A DNA stretch of 64,000 nucleotides from Tyto alba (lineage: Eukaryota; Chordata; Aves; Strigiformes; Tytonidae). The DNA lies in the NCBI RefSeq assembly GCF_018691265.1, contig NW_024881321.1:13767387-13831386 (forward strand), written 5' to 3'. A program made the translations under genes and the position numbers. Shown here one piece after another: positions 25,207 to 37,312 of the stretch (position 1 is the first letter of the stretch; each line of letters begins with the position of its first letter). The notes under the pieces were generated by a model, which ran no database searches, was not told the DNA's origin, and was given only the letters and a program-made list of their open reading frames with translations.

Positions 25207-26788
25207 AAAGGAAGGTCCTCAGATGTGGCAGTGTCAGGCACTTGAGAAACTGATCTCACATTCCTAGCTAGTTTCAGGTCACAGATGAACTACGTGTTTT
25301 GTAAAAGAAAATGTGTTTAAAATTTTAACGTTGTGGATTACTAGTTAATGTTGTATGCCTAAAAAGGGTGTTGTGAGAGATCATAACTGGTCTAACATAT
25401 ATCAGCTGGGCCATATTTTCTGTTCTCCAGAGGCTCATATTGACTACTGACAAGCAAAGCTCATATACTAAACGAAGCAGTCTGCTGATAGACTTAGCTT
25501 TTAGGGATTTCAGAACAAGACAATTCACCATTTTCAAGGCTAAATGTATATAATTAGGAACTTTACAAAGGTTTATTTTTAAAGGTATTTGAGATTCAAA
25601 CAGTCTTGAATTTTAAAATCTCCTGACTCTAAATCAGGTTTTCATATGAATCCAAGAGATCCAGGATGTATGATAAAGTTGAGCAAATTCTCTGTAGGTA
25701 AGTGCTTAAACAGCTGCATGAAAGTAAGAAGTTGTGCACAGGCTGAGTGATAAAGTGTCTTCTTCTGACTGGCAAAAGAAGAAATACTGAGACTTGTCTG
25801 AGTTTTTCATTATAATCAAAGATACACTGGTAAGCAAAAGCTATATTATCTTGGAAATTCCTGTGTAATTTTGGTGAAGCCAAATTGCCAGGGGAAATTA
25901 AATAAATTTTAAAAATCCTTCCCATGTCCTGTGTGCTCCTTGAAGAAGGTTTTCAATCTCCGATTCCTGATTTACATATCAGACCTTTGACTTCTGAGTC
26001 ATGTGACTCAATTATAATATCCTACCATACACTGAGCTTCTCATGTTGAAATTATAGTAATTTGAATAATCAACCCTAGCAAGAGAGAGGCAAGAGTTCA
26101 TGATTACACCTTTACTATTGAGTTGCAGATCACTCACAGCATTTGTTTGTAAAACTTTGCTGTATAAAGGAAATAAGATACATTTCTCTTTACTGTACCA
26201 CCCTCTCTTTGTCTTCATATGTATTCTAAAGCAGTCCTTTATTATGTCTAATTTAGAGTGTAATAGGCCTATCTTTTAAAATATATTTGCATATAAATGG
26301 TAATACGGATATATAACTTTTTTTCAAGAATCAAGGAGGATCAGACTTAGATCATTAATCAAAAATAACAGAATACAAGCAATTTTATTTATACCATTAA
26401 ATATTAATTGGATTGTAACAGTTTATTGCTATTACTTAGCCAAATTAGATTCAAATGAGTGGCCAAGAGGTCACTGTCTTTAAAACCCATAATAATCCTT
26501 TCAGGCATCCATTCCCATAGCAGCACTTAAAACTGAGCTTTAGTTTATTATTTTGATAAGATAATTTAAAGTTCTGGAGAACTAACCAGTGGAAAGGCCT
26601 GTCCTAACCTCTTGGCACTTTTAAAGACCATGAGCTAAGAATATTCTACAGCAGAGTACTGATGAATTCTCCCGTGCCCCATTTTTGTTTCATTTAGCAT
26701 AAAATTTGTAAAACTGTTGAATATCTGGCTCTGAGACGAAATCTTTTTCAACCTTCTGCTATTTACTTTTTACCTTTTTATCTGCCTG

Positions 26789-26804
26789 AAAAAAAAAAAA
26801 AAAA
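26789..26804. repeat. Poly(A) tract
   Basis: A run of 16 A bases. Confidence 0.9.
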
Positions 26805-26988
26805 CCTCTTGATTTTATATTGCTTTAACAGTTATATTTCAATGGTAATGTCTTCATTATTAGTACAAGAGCAAGTACACTGCAGGTTTTACTCTGGTCA
26901 GGGAAGCCTTGAGAAGGTTGAAAAACTCATATTTTCTGTCTCCACCAATTCAGTGAGTAACCTATGTGTGTCCTAAATGGCACCTTTC

Positions 26989-27011
26989 TTTTTTTTTTTT
27001 TTTTTTTTTTT
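26989..27011. repeat. Poly(T) tract
   Basis: A run of 23 T bases. Confidence 0.9.
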
Positions 27012-30000
27012 GTAAAGTTTAACTTAGAAAGCCATCCTAACCTCATTGGAAGACTATAAAATCAGAGCATTGTGAATCTGTGAGTGGCTGCTCTATTGGC
27101 CCATAACATATTCACTAACATTAACCAGGCCAAGTGTCACACAAAGAAGGCTCAAGCTTTTCTGACTCCTACCTGCCTTTTTCACTTTTTAACCACCTCT
27201 GAGACTTAGAGCTCACTTTGGAGGATAGTGCTTGACTGTCGGAAGTATCCTCCTCATGAATCAGAAGCTATTCAAGACTTGGGTGTTGAATATTCTGATA
27301 TCATCTCAAGCTACCTCAATTGGTCTCAAGAGAGCTGTTAGTGTTAAAGATATCCGTGTCATAGTGTCAGACTTGATCTAGAGAGGCACAGTGAGGTCAG
27401 AACACCAGAGCAATGGCATGAGTCATTACTGAAATGATGCCTACATGACTGCTATGTTTTTAATGTCTAATTTTTTGCTGCTGTACAGTGATTATCAACA
27501 GTTCAAAATCCCACTTACATAAAAAATAACTATTTAATAAGCAGAGCAGCTGCTCATTTTTAAAGAAGTGATGTTTAGCAGTACTGTTAGATTATGAAGA
27601 TGTTCTTGCAACACACTTGAAAACATAACAGATAAAACTGTAAGGGTGGGAAATGAGGTTATGTAGACATTGTATGGAGGACTGTAAATGAGATCTACAG
27701 TCTTAACTTGCTCTATAGTTAGTCTATGTAGATGATATTGTCATAGAAGTCTAGTGTCTGAATTTTTCAGTAATATCTATTTTCTCTTTCACTCCCCAGC
27801 ATTAGAAATATTTATGAATATTATGTTATACACACACTTATGTTTGGAAAAAACATTAAAAGTTCTGTTTATTTCTGTTAAAGAAAACAAGAGATGTTAT
27901 TTAGATCTTGTACTCTGAGGATGTGTGTAATTGTCCTCGCTTCCTGGGAGAGCTGATTCTTCAGAGTTACCAGAGAGACTTCAGAGTTACTAATTTTCTC
28001 ACCATTTAGCCAGACTAACTGAAACTCCATAAGACTCACTAGATTTCTCATTCTAATTCAGTCACTGACGTTGTGTATTGATTACTTCATAATTTTTATC
28101 AGGTATCTTAAATGTTGTCTTAAATTCCAAGGTAGAAGATATGTCATGAAGACAAAGGATTAAGAAATGAGTGTGTTCATATGGTCAGTTTCTTTCCCAG
28201 TTTTGCTCCAGGACATTGGTCTACTGACTGTGAAAATTACACTTATGATGGTTTACTCCTGGGCTTTCTCTGTTTTGAGAGAGTCAACTAGCTGTCTTTG
28301 AAGCAAAATTTGGACATGATTTAAATTATAGCTTTCAGTAGTGACAACTCCTCATAGACATCAGCTGTGTCTAGATAGTTATCAAATCTACTGGATACAT
28401 ACTCTGTTCTTATTTTTTGGCTTGGACAAACCTCTACAACTATTCCAGGAGGCCACAGAAACTCTGTAGACATATCCACTAGCTCCTAAGTTTTCATCTG
28501 GTAACTGGGATGAAAACAAGACGCCTTACCCCATATTTGTGCTTTCAGGTACAGTTAAAAGAGCAAATTAAATGTAAGTATTATTAATTTTATATTGCTG
28601 TGGATGAGAGGAGATGTGATGGACTGAAAAAAATAGTGAAGTGAATGCTGTTGAAACCGAGAAGACAGTTGGACAAGTGTTTTCACTGTGTGAGAAGATA
28701 TTTAAATATGGTACACTCTGTCAGGCACTTTAAACACTGCAATGAAAAACCTTATTATGGATTTACAGCACTTGAAAGATGAAGCCTGATCCATATAAAA
28801 TAAAAAAAAAAGAATAAGTATGAATAACACTTCAGCAATTCAAGACAATTGGAAGATGACAACCATTATTTGCATTTGGTGGGGTTTTTCTTTTTTCCTA
28901 TTTCTACAACAGACTTATTTGTAAAGAGAAAATAACTGGAGAGATAAATTTAATACTGAAGGATTTTTTCAAGACCATTTAATCTGTATTAATGTGACCC
29001 CATGCTGCTATCATGGCCAGTAAGACCTATGATGACATGCTGAGTAAATGCTATTTGTAAAACTTACAGCTACCTGGGGGCAGCATTAATTATAGCAAGC
29101 AGTTTAACTCCAGAAAAGATAAAAATCAATTGGTGAAGCTTGAATGAAAGCCACATGGCTGCTCTTCAATTCATATTAGAAAAACAGAATTTGTCTTCCT
29201 GGTATTGTCTACTAACTGTACGCTTTTAAAAGATATGACTCTTTCTCTATTTCTAAAATACTAAACAATGTCCTGAATCATTTTTTTGAGTGTTATGCAT
29301 ATGAAGAATCTCTACTGTTGTAATCCCCAGCCTGAGGGATGAGATGCAGCCTTTGTAAGGTATCTTACTACAATTTGGATTCAACTGTACTGCAAGTGTT
29401 ACTGTAGTTATACTTCAATAATGGACTAATCAATTATTTGACTGATGTAGGGTAAGCAAAGGATTGAAAAATAAGAGGCGAGAGAAATTGTTTTGCATTT
29501 GAATATTGTCTGTGTGGACATGTTGAAAGACTAAGGCAGAACACATCACTTGAAAGGACCCCCAGAAAATTGGGGATGAATGCTACAAGGATTGTTGATA
29601 CTCTCTCTGAAGGTTTGTAGAGACTTTTTCTTAGAAGAGTCTTCAATTACCAGAGACCTTAGTCAATATAAATAGTTATAAATATACAAAATAACTGTTC
29701 ACCAAAGAGCACAGATATTTTGAAATATAGATCACTGCATCATTTCTTCCACATGTTTTATAAGCTGGTATGACTATAATGGCTTTATTGATATGGAAAG
29801 TGATGCAAACTTGCCAACACATACCACTTATTAAGGGCAGTTTCTTGGACTGAATTAATAGTATTCAAATGAGGGGCCAAAGCATAAGTGTAATAGAAAC
29901 ATACTTTTTCATGTGAAATGAAATATTTTACTTATAGCTGGCTCAGGTATTTGTCTACATCTGACCTCTAACATGTCTTTTCATTCCAGGTCTCATCAAG

Positions 30001-30255
30001 AGTTGAAATTACCATTTATATAATTTTGAGATGTGGAATACTAAAATCTGTTTTAAAGGAGCAACCAAGAATATGTTGTCTTCTAGCTGATTTAGGATTG
30101 GAGAGCTTCAAACAAAAAAGTTTCATCTATATTATACCATGATTTAGCATTTAATAAATGTTACACAAATATATATTTAGGATTTAGGAAATGAGTCAAG
30201 AACAGTAGAAAAAAATCTGTGCAGGATATAATTTTACTAGATACATTTTTTAATA

Positions 30256-30272
30256 TTTTTTTTTTTTTTTTT
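30256..30272. repeat. Poly(T) tract
   Basis: A run of 17 T bases. Confidence 0.85.
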
Positions 30273-32385
30273 AATGACTGGCCTAATTCTAACCTTACAT
30301 GGGTTTTAAATTGCTCTAAGAGTAATGAACTTTATCAGGTTATTTTTAATTTATAAAGATATAATTGAGATTTGAATAAGACCCAGATGTGCAGCCATGA
30401 TTGCTGCTGTACTTGGCAGTCAGTTTTTATTATCTCTCAGCCAAGTTTATCAAGGAATCCATCTGATTTCTGAGAGTGTGAAACAGATCTTTTGTGTTAA
30501 TCCTTCTTCCAGCAGCTGCATCAGTACAGCATGACCTGCCCTAATTTAGCAGATAAGAATTTTCCTGAAATATTGCACTTTATGCCATAATTGTTAGTTC
30601 TGATAAAAAGTGTTTCTTCAGTTCTTGGGTTCTGTTGCAGTCAGTATGAAGGATCAAAAAGTTAGAGTTGAATTCTCTTGTATTCCCTTCTACAGAGACC
30701 ACAAAAATGTGAAGTTTGGAGACGAATAATAGATGACTTTTGTGCTACTCTGTATTTGTTTAGTGCTAGGGACCAGCCATTTCAAGCAGAGATGTTTACC
30801 TGTGAAAATGTCTTTCTATTAGTTTGGGAAGAATTTCAGATATTTTGAAATAGATCTTAAAATAAGAGAGAATACCACCCAATTTTTCATCTCAATGCCA
30901 ATAAATATTCTCATCTAACTATATGGAGAGTGAAAGAATCTGGAAGCTATCAGCTGATAATTAAAAGATACTAAACATAAACTCTGTTTTCAATGGTGAT
31001 TATAAATATTATTCCAAATGCTGACTCTTGATGTCCAATCATTGTGTGAAAATAGGCACCGGCACTTCTAAACAAAGGTTTTAATGAAGGTGGAAAGAGA
31101 TTTCTTCATACCCTTCAAAATGGTTTCACTTCTCAGTGTGAAAAGCCTCATACCATTCTGTTTTAGAAATAGATATCTGGGATGTGCAATCTCCCTTTAT
31201 TCCAACAGATGGTGAAACCAAACTTCTTTTCCATATATAATTTATTCAAAGATATCCTGCTTTCAGATCATTTATGCTCTTGTTAACTGATTAGAGATAT
31301 GGGTAGACTGTATGTTCTAGGCTTTTGTGAAATATAATCGTGATTACTGGATGTTGATAAAAAATTATGAAACTGACTATCTGCAGAACTGTCTGCCATT
31401 CCCAAGAATGTACAATTTTTTTTTTTTGTTTACTGTGAGCCATGACTGTATTTTACTATGCCTGGATTTATTTATCAGTCCTGCTATTGTACAGCAGTTG
31501 GTAAGGAATGACAACACAGTTCTCAAATGTCTTTCATGTAGTTCCTGTTGTATGAATGCATTAAGCTTCATAGGGATAAGTTATCACATCTCACACTTAA
31601 CTGAATATTCTCACATATTATCTCCTTTCTATAGAGGTGTTGCTGTGATTATTTCAAGTATAAGACAAATAAAAATTTGTCTTTCTGTTTGAAAGGAAAC
31701 ATTACTTCACAGATACCTATTTCCGACAGCACTGAACTTTTCTTCTATTAGTCCAGACTGAATAGTCTCTGATAACCCTACTGTGAAATTACAGAAAGAG
31801 CAGACAGATATTCAGCTTGATTTTCAATCTCATCCTTTATAGTTGTAAAGAAATCTAAACAGCATGCTATTTATCATATTCTAAATTAAACAGCTGGAGA
31901 GCTGATATAATTTTTCAGTGGACTGTCTGTTGTCATTTACAAGGTTGTTCAGAAATCCTTTGGTAAGTGAACCACATGTGTATATGCTGCAACCCTGTTT
32001 CCCTACAAAAGCACACATCGTCCAAATGCTGTTTTCTAGTTAATCTACCATTTATATATCCTACAAGTCATGCTGTTGCTCTCTGAAATAATTGATCACT
32101 ATTTATTTTGCTTTCCTCCTATGCAAAGTTTTGTGTCTATTTTAGGGTCAAATCCATCACAGTTTGTACTTACTTTTGCTTAATTTTATGGAGCACACTT
32201 CATGGCCAATTTACCATTTAAACTCAGTCTGACATTATATTTCTCTGTTAAATTTGTGTCCTGGGTTGAGTGAGTGGTGGAGTTTTTTGGTGGCAGGGGA
32301 GGGGGCTATAGGGGTGGCCCCTGTGAGAAGCTTCTTGAAGCTCCCCCAGCTCCAAGTCAGCTCCATTTCTGTTTGGAAAACTGAG

Positions 32386-32420
32386 CCAATCAGCTGCGCC
32401 TCTGCAATAATGTATTTAAG
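32386..32420 (+). promoter_or_regulatory. LTR core promoter (CCAAT and TATA-like)
   Basis: CCAAT at 32386-32390 and TATTTAAG at 32413-32420. The same pair is conserved in the two sister copies (40388-40422 on the minus strand; 45993-46027 on the plus strand), which supports its being the U3 promoter. Confidence 0.55.
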
Positions 32421-33133
32421 AAGGGACGTGGTGATGTGCAGTCGGACTTGTGAGGAGGAGTTGCTGCAGCTGCATGAACACCAAGGTCAGTGGAGGAACG
32501 GAGGAAGAAATAAGGGGAGAGGTGTTCCGGAGCAGAGACCCCCCTGTATCCTGTGGTGAGATGGCAGGGCGGCCCCCCCCGCCACCCATGAAGATCTACG
32601 GTGGAGCAGACATTGATTTATGGCCTGTGGCATCCGCCTTGATGATCAAGGTGCTGTTCCCAAAGAAGGCCAGGATCTTGTGGGAAAAGGTAGCCCCACT
32701 GTTGTAGTTCAGTGCTGGGAGGATTGCAGCATGCAGGGGTGTCCCACGCCAGAGCAGCTCGGGAAGGGCTGCAGCCATGGGACGGAATCCAGTCGGAGAA
32801 AGTTAGTGACCCATGACGGAGCAGTCTGGGGAATGCTGCGGCCCGTGGGAGGAACTCATGTCGGAGAAAGTTTGTGGAGGACTGTCTTCTGTGAGAGGGG
32901 GACCATGATGGAGCAGGGGGAAGAAGTTCCAGAAACTCCCCCCACCGAAGATAAAGGAAGTGGCAGCACTGACTGCACCCCCCATTCCCTGCCCCTGCGC
33001 CACCGAGGGGAGGAGGTAGAGATATCGGGAGCAGAGCTGAGCCCAGGAAGAAGGGAGGGGTGGGGGGAAGGTGTTCTCAAGATGTGGCAATGCTTCTCAC
33101 TGTCCTATTCTGTTAAGTGTTGTTAGTGTCTGT

Positions 33134-33139
33134 AATAAA
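33134..33139 (+). terminator. LTR polyadenylation signal AATAAA
   Basis: AATAAA followed by ATGT and a T-rich tract. It is conserved as AATAAATGT in the minus-strand copy (39732-39737 complement) and mutated to AATATA in the copy at 45863. It marks the end of the R region of this LTR family. Confidence 0.55.
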
Positions 33140-33328
33140 TGTATGTTCTTTTTTTTCTTCCCCTAACGAGTCTGCCTTTTGCTCATGATCATAAAGGGGG
33201 ATTTTTTCCCCATCCCAGTCATATCTCAAACCCCAAGCCTGACTCTCTGCCCCTTCTCATTGCCGGAAGAGAAGAGAGAGAGAGTTGCTGCGTGGTGGTT
33301 GGCTGCCGACCAGGCTCAAACCACGACA

Positions 33329-34661
33329 CTTTGTTAATTCAGCAGCGTGCTCAGATATTTTTTCATTTTCCTCTGATATCTGTTTACAAACCCAGAAGCA
33401 CCCTACATATATAAGTGGCTTCAAATATGAAAAATTATGCAAAATTTCCAATAAAATCCAAAGTTTACTTGTAAATTCAATGGAATGTAATGTGTCTGTG
33501 CAACAAGTAATAAATTAGTACCAAACACAGGAAAACAACATTTTTTTTTCACATCCACTTCCCATCCTTAATAATTTCCTTGTATCAGAATGAGTTATTA
33601 AATGAACTTAGATATATCCCATGAATTACCCCCAGGAAGATGAGTTTTGTGTTTGTTGAGGACTTTTTAATTTTTCTGAGTCCCAGTAAACATCATTTCT
33701 CCCCAAGGTTCTTATCTGTGCCTCTTTTTTCTGCATTCAGTTAGATTCTTGAATTAGAATTCCAGCCTTATTGTTATATTCATGTCTTTTCTTCTTTACA
33801 CAATAACAAGCATGTGAAAGACACACAAGGGAATAGCTGGGGCCTGAACAGTTATTTACAAGCATGTGAGGATTATTAGTTGCTCTAACTGGTTTTTGAC
33901 ATCTTTTAAATCACAGATATGATAGAAATGTTGGAAATAATGTGTCCTTTTTATTATATGTTACTGACAGAAACCTTACTTTTCCAGTATTAATGTCTCC
34001 CTGCATTTATCTAGAAATCAATTAGGAACACAGGGGGAAACCTAAAAGTAATTTAAAATATTTTTTGATACCACATCCTTATATAGTCCTTTTTTACTAA
34101 TTGATCTTACAGACCTTTACAAAGAAGATTAAAATCAGTAACTAGTTGTAAGCACCTGGAAGAAAAAGAAGGTGAGTAATGGTCCACATGGACATGGTGC
34201 AAACAAGCTATCTCGACTTCATCTCATTTTAACAACAGATTGATATTCCTTGTGGGTAGGAAACCCAGAACCTTCAATAGATAATGGTGTTACTCTTTTT
34301 CTTTCAGTATTCTCAGATGCAAAGGAGGAAAGTAATATATTCTAAGCAATGTCTTCTGTCTAAAGTCTAGAAGAAATATTTTATGTGTATGAAGAGTATT
34401 GGCCAAATGCTATCAGGGAATAAATTGTAATGGTTTATTGTCAAAATCCAGGGATGTACTAGGAGGTCTGTGATTGTTATACAGGTTCAAAAGGTGAAAG
34501 AAAAATCCATGGCAGAAAATTCTATTACATGATATTGGGTAGAAGACATCATCTCTCACTCAGGAAGTTCCACTTGTTTGAATCTGAGAGAATATTCTAG
34601 GGAAGTAGAATTGTATATGTGCCCTTATTTTTTTTCTTTTTTGCAGGAATCTATTATTGTT
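33329..34661. other. AT-rich non-coding stretch
   Basis: No gene or recognisable repeat seen. Confidence 0.6.
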
Positions 34662-36008
34662 ATTCTGGGAAACTGCAGGCTGGTCAGACTCACCTCACTC
34701 CCTGGGAAGGTGATGAAGCAACTAACCCTGGAAACCATTTTCAGGCACATTTAGAGAAAGAAAATCATCATGAGTAGTCAGCATGGATTCACCAAGGGGA
34801 ATTCATGCTTGACCAACTTGATTACCTTCTATGATGAAATGACCGGCTAGGTACATGAGGGTAGAATAGAAGTTATTGCCTACCTGGACTGCAGTAAGGC
34901 TTTCGACATTGTCTTCCATAAAGATCCTCATAGACAAGTTTTTGAAGCATGGGCTTTATGAACAGATTGTGAGATGGATTGAAAACTGGCTGAACACATT
35001 GGCCCAGAGGGTGGTGATCACTAGAATAAAGTCTAACTGGAGGAAAGTAGTAGCAGTGTACTCCAGGACTAGCACTAGTCTTGTTTAACATCTTCATTAA
35101 TGATCTGGATGATGGGGTAGAGTGTACCCTCAGCAAGTTTGCTGATGACACGAAACTGGAAGGAGTAACAGATATGTCAGGGGGTTGTGATACCATCCAG
35201 AGGGATCTTGTCAGGCTGGAGAAATGGGCTGATGGGAATCTCATAAAGTTCAAAAAGGAGAAGTGTTAAGTCCTACATATGAGGAACAAACTCATGCACC
35301 AATATATGCTGAGGGCCACCTCACTGGAAAACAGTTTAACAGAAAAGGACCTGTGGGTCCTGGTGGACACCAAGCTAAACACAAGTCAGAAGTGTGCCCC
35401 TGCAGCAAAAAAAAATCTAATGATATCCTGGGCTGCATTAGGCAAAGTATTTCCAGAAGACTGAGGGAGGTGAACCTTCTCCGCCTTTGCTGAGCACTGG
35501 TGAGGCCACACCTGGAATACTGTGTCCAGTTCTGGGCTCCCCAGTATTAGAAGGACATGGACATACTGGAGAGAATCCAACAAAGGGCCACAAAGATGAT
35601 TAAGGGAATAAATCATCTCTAATGTGAAGAAAGACTGAGAGAGCTGGGGCTGTTTAGCCTGGAGAAGAGAAGCCTCAGGGGAAGTCTTATTAATATACAT
35701 AAATACCTGAAGGGAGCATGCAAAGTAGACAAAAACAAGCTCTTTTCAGTGGTTCCCAGTGACAGTACCAGAGGCAATGGGCACAATGAGCACAAATTGA
35801 AACACAGGAGGTTCCCTCCGAATGTCAGCAAACACTTTTCAACTGTGAGGGTGACTGAGCATTGGCACAGGGTGCTCAGAGAGGTTGAAAGTCTCTCTCC
35901 TCGGAGATACTCAAAATCTGTCTGGTCATTGTCTTGGGAAGCCTTCTTGAGTAAGAGTTGGACAAAATGACATCCAGAGGTCCTGTCCAGCCTCAACCAT
36001 TCTGTGAG
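34662..36008 (+). mobile_element. CR1-e: 5'-truncated CR1 LINE of a more divergent subfamily
   Basis: About 1.35 kb of CR1, beginning in the fingers region (CAGACTCACCTCACTCCCTG) and ending at CAACCATTCTGTGAGTT, without the octamer tail seen in the other long copies. The wording differs throughout from CR1-a, d and g (for example FINDLDDGVECTLSKF in place of FVGDMD-type sequence), so it is another subfamily. Frames are interrupted. Confidence 0.9.
34876..35970 (+). pseudogene. CR1-e reverse-transcriptase remnant with intact catalytic box
   Basis: Open pieces at 34876-35088, 35081-35269 and 35279-35464, in shifting frames, cover sequence before motif B, the palm and the thumb. The catalytic box FADDTKL (35138-35158) is intact, the only copy in this window in which both Asp codons survive. 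Motif B is damaged by a frameshift around 35060-35080 (GTACTCCAGGACTAGCACTAG). A C-terminal piece lies at 35749-35970. Inactive because of truncation and frameshifts. Confidence 0.85.
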
Positions 36009-36566
36009 TTAACTGAAGGATAATGTAGCTGTCCTTGTGATGAATTCCACATGATATCACTTGGGTCTGGTACAATTTAACAGTTTCATCAATGACCTCA
36101 GTGGTAGAATAGATCATATATGTGTGTACATATATATATATATACACATATGTGTGTGTGTATGATGACTACAGATCTAAGTTTGGGAAAATCTTAGTGA
36201 TTTGCTCTAAAAAACATAATATTTGATAGAAAAAAATGCAATGTATTCCAAAAATATATAATGGAGTTATTGTGGATCACAAGCTGAACATACATGGAAA
36301 AAATCATGCTGTTGCAAAAAGCCCTCCTAATATCATATTGTGATCCATGAATAGCATAATCTGTAAAATATATTAAATAACTGGCTAACATGCCCAGGAC
36401 TGGCAAGTTTTCAACTTGGTATTTTGTCTCATTTTAGTTACCAAATGTCTAGAAATTTATGCATCAGTTGAAGGCAATCTAGAAAAGAACAGAAGTCAAG
36501 AAAAATGCCTAATATTTCATTATGCTGAATCAAAATCATCAGAAGATAAAAACATTTGTGGACTTG
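36009..36566. other. AT-rich non-coding stretch
   Basis: No gene. Contains a TG/TA dinucleotide repeat at 36115-36164 that is close to palindromic. Confidence 0.65.
36115..36164. repeat. Mixed (TG)n(TA)n(TG)n near-palindromic repeat
   Basis: TG-rich, then (TA)n with CA flanks, then TG-rich. The central part can fold on itself. Confidence 0.8.
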
Positions 36567-36770
36567 TGTCATGGTTCAATCCCAGCTAGCAACTAAGCAT
36601 CACACAGCCATTTTCTCACTCCCTTCCCTGTCCCTGGTGGGATGGGGAGGAGAATCGGAAAAAAAGGTAGAACGCATGGGTCGAGATAAGAACAGTTTAA
36701 TAATTGAAATAAAATAAAATATAGAAAGAATAGTAATAGTAGCAATAATAATAATAATAATAACAATAAC

Positions 36771-36820
<50 letters not shown>

Positions 36821-36898
36821 CAACAACAATAATAATAATAACAACAACACCACCACCAACAATAATAATAATAGATTGATGATGATGATGATGATGAC

Positions 36899-36931
<33 letters not shown>

Positions 36932-37312
36932 AAGGAAGATAACAAAGAAACCCACAAAATCCCGAGGGAAATACAAGTGATGCACAATGCAATTGCTGAC
37001 CACCTGCTGACCGATGCCTGAGCAGTGATCCACTCCCCCCAGTTTATATACTGAACATGACATTCTATGGGATGTAATATCCCTTTGGCTAGTTCTGGTC
37101 AGCTGTCCTGATCATGCTCCCTCCCAGCTTCTTGTGCACCTGCTTGCTGGCAGAGCATGGGAAACTGAAAATCCTTGACTTAGGATAAATGCTACTCAGA
37201 AAAACTAAAACATCAGTGTGTTATCAACATTATTCTAATGCTAAATCCAAAACACAGCACTGTACCAGCTACTAGGAAGAAAATTAACTGTATCCTAGCC
37301 AAAACCAGAACA
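36567..37312 (-). mobile_element. Solo LTR, ERVL-like, family B copy 1, with triplet-repeat expansion
   Basis: On the minus strand it begins TGTTCTGGTTTTGGCTAGGA and ends GGGATTGAACCATGACA. It is flanked by ACTTG (36562-36566) and ACTTT (37313-37317), a 5-bp duplication with one mismatch. On the minus strand a TATATAAA box lies at 37043-37050. Downstream of it is a long triplet-repeat tract (36742-36930). The ends and U3 match the LTR at 56835, so both belong to one family. The long Leu, Ile or His open frames here are products of the triplet repeats. Confidence 0.82.
36742..36930. repeat. Compound triplet microsatellite: (AAT/AAC)n then (GAT)n
   Basis: About 130 bp of AAT with AAC and ACC interspersions, a short TAGATT joint, then about 18 GAT units with one GAC. 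It sits inside the transcribed part of the family B LTR, where other copies carry only short AAT/GAT-rich sequence. Confidence 0.93.

Larger units (their letters stand above)
23284..32256. other. Long AT-rich non-coding stretch
   Basis: About 9 kb with no recognisable gene or recent transposon. It holds an (ATTT)n microsatellite near 23660, and homopolymer runs at 25181, 26789, 26989 and 30256. The longest open frame (31327-31692, 121 codons) shows no domain, signal or family resemblance that I recognise. Confidence 0.6.
32257..33328 (+). mobile_element. Solo LTR, ERVL-like, family A copy 1
   Basis: A 1072-bp unit starting TGTCCTGGGTTGAGTG and ending CTCAAACCACGACA, TG...CA. It is flanked by a near-perfect 5-bp duplication (ATTTG at 32252-32256, CTTTG at 33329-33333), the size typical of ERVL. 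It has a CCAAT box, a TATTTAAG box and an AATAAA. It is much richer in G and C than its surroundings, which explains the long spurious open frames inside it. The middle (about 32590-32920) contains diverged repeats of a GGAGCAG...GTGGGAG unit shared with the other LTRs here. No internal retroviral genes adjoin it. The same family recurs at 39642 (-) and 45863 (+). Confidence 0.85.

Noticed and set aside
31327..31692. A 121-codon plus-strand open frame in unique DNA
   Set aside because: Composition is that of AT-rich DNA, no domain or family is recognisable, and no splice or promoter context supports it. Left as chance.
32620..33126. A 168-codon open frame on the plus strand
   Set aside because: It lies wholly within a GC-rich solo LTR. 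The sister LTRs at 39642 and 45863 do not keep the same frame open, so it is a composition artefact.
36593..37063. Long minus-strand open frames of up to 156 codons rich in Leu, Ile/His or Ser/Tyr
   Set aside because: They are three readings of the AAT and GAT triplet repeats inside the family B LTR and have no protein character outside the repeat.
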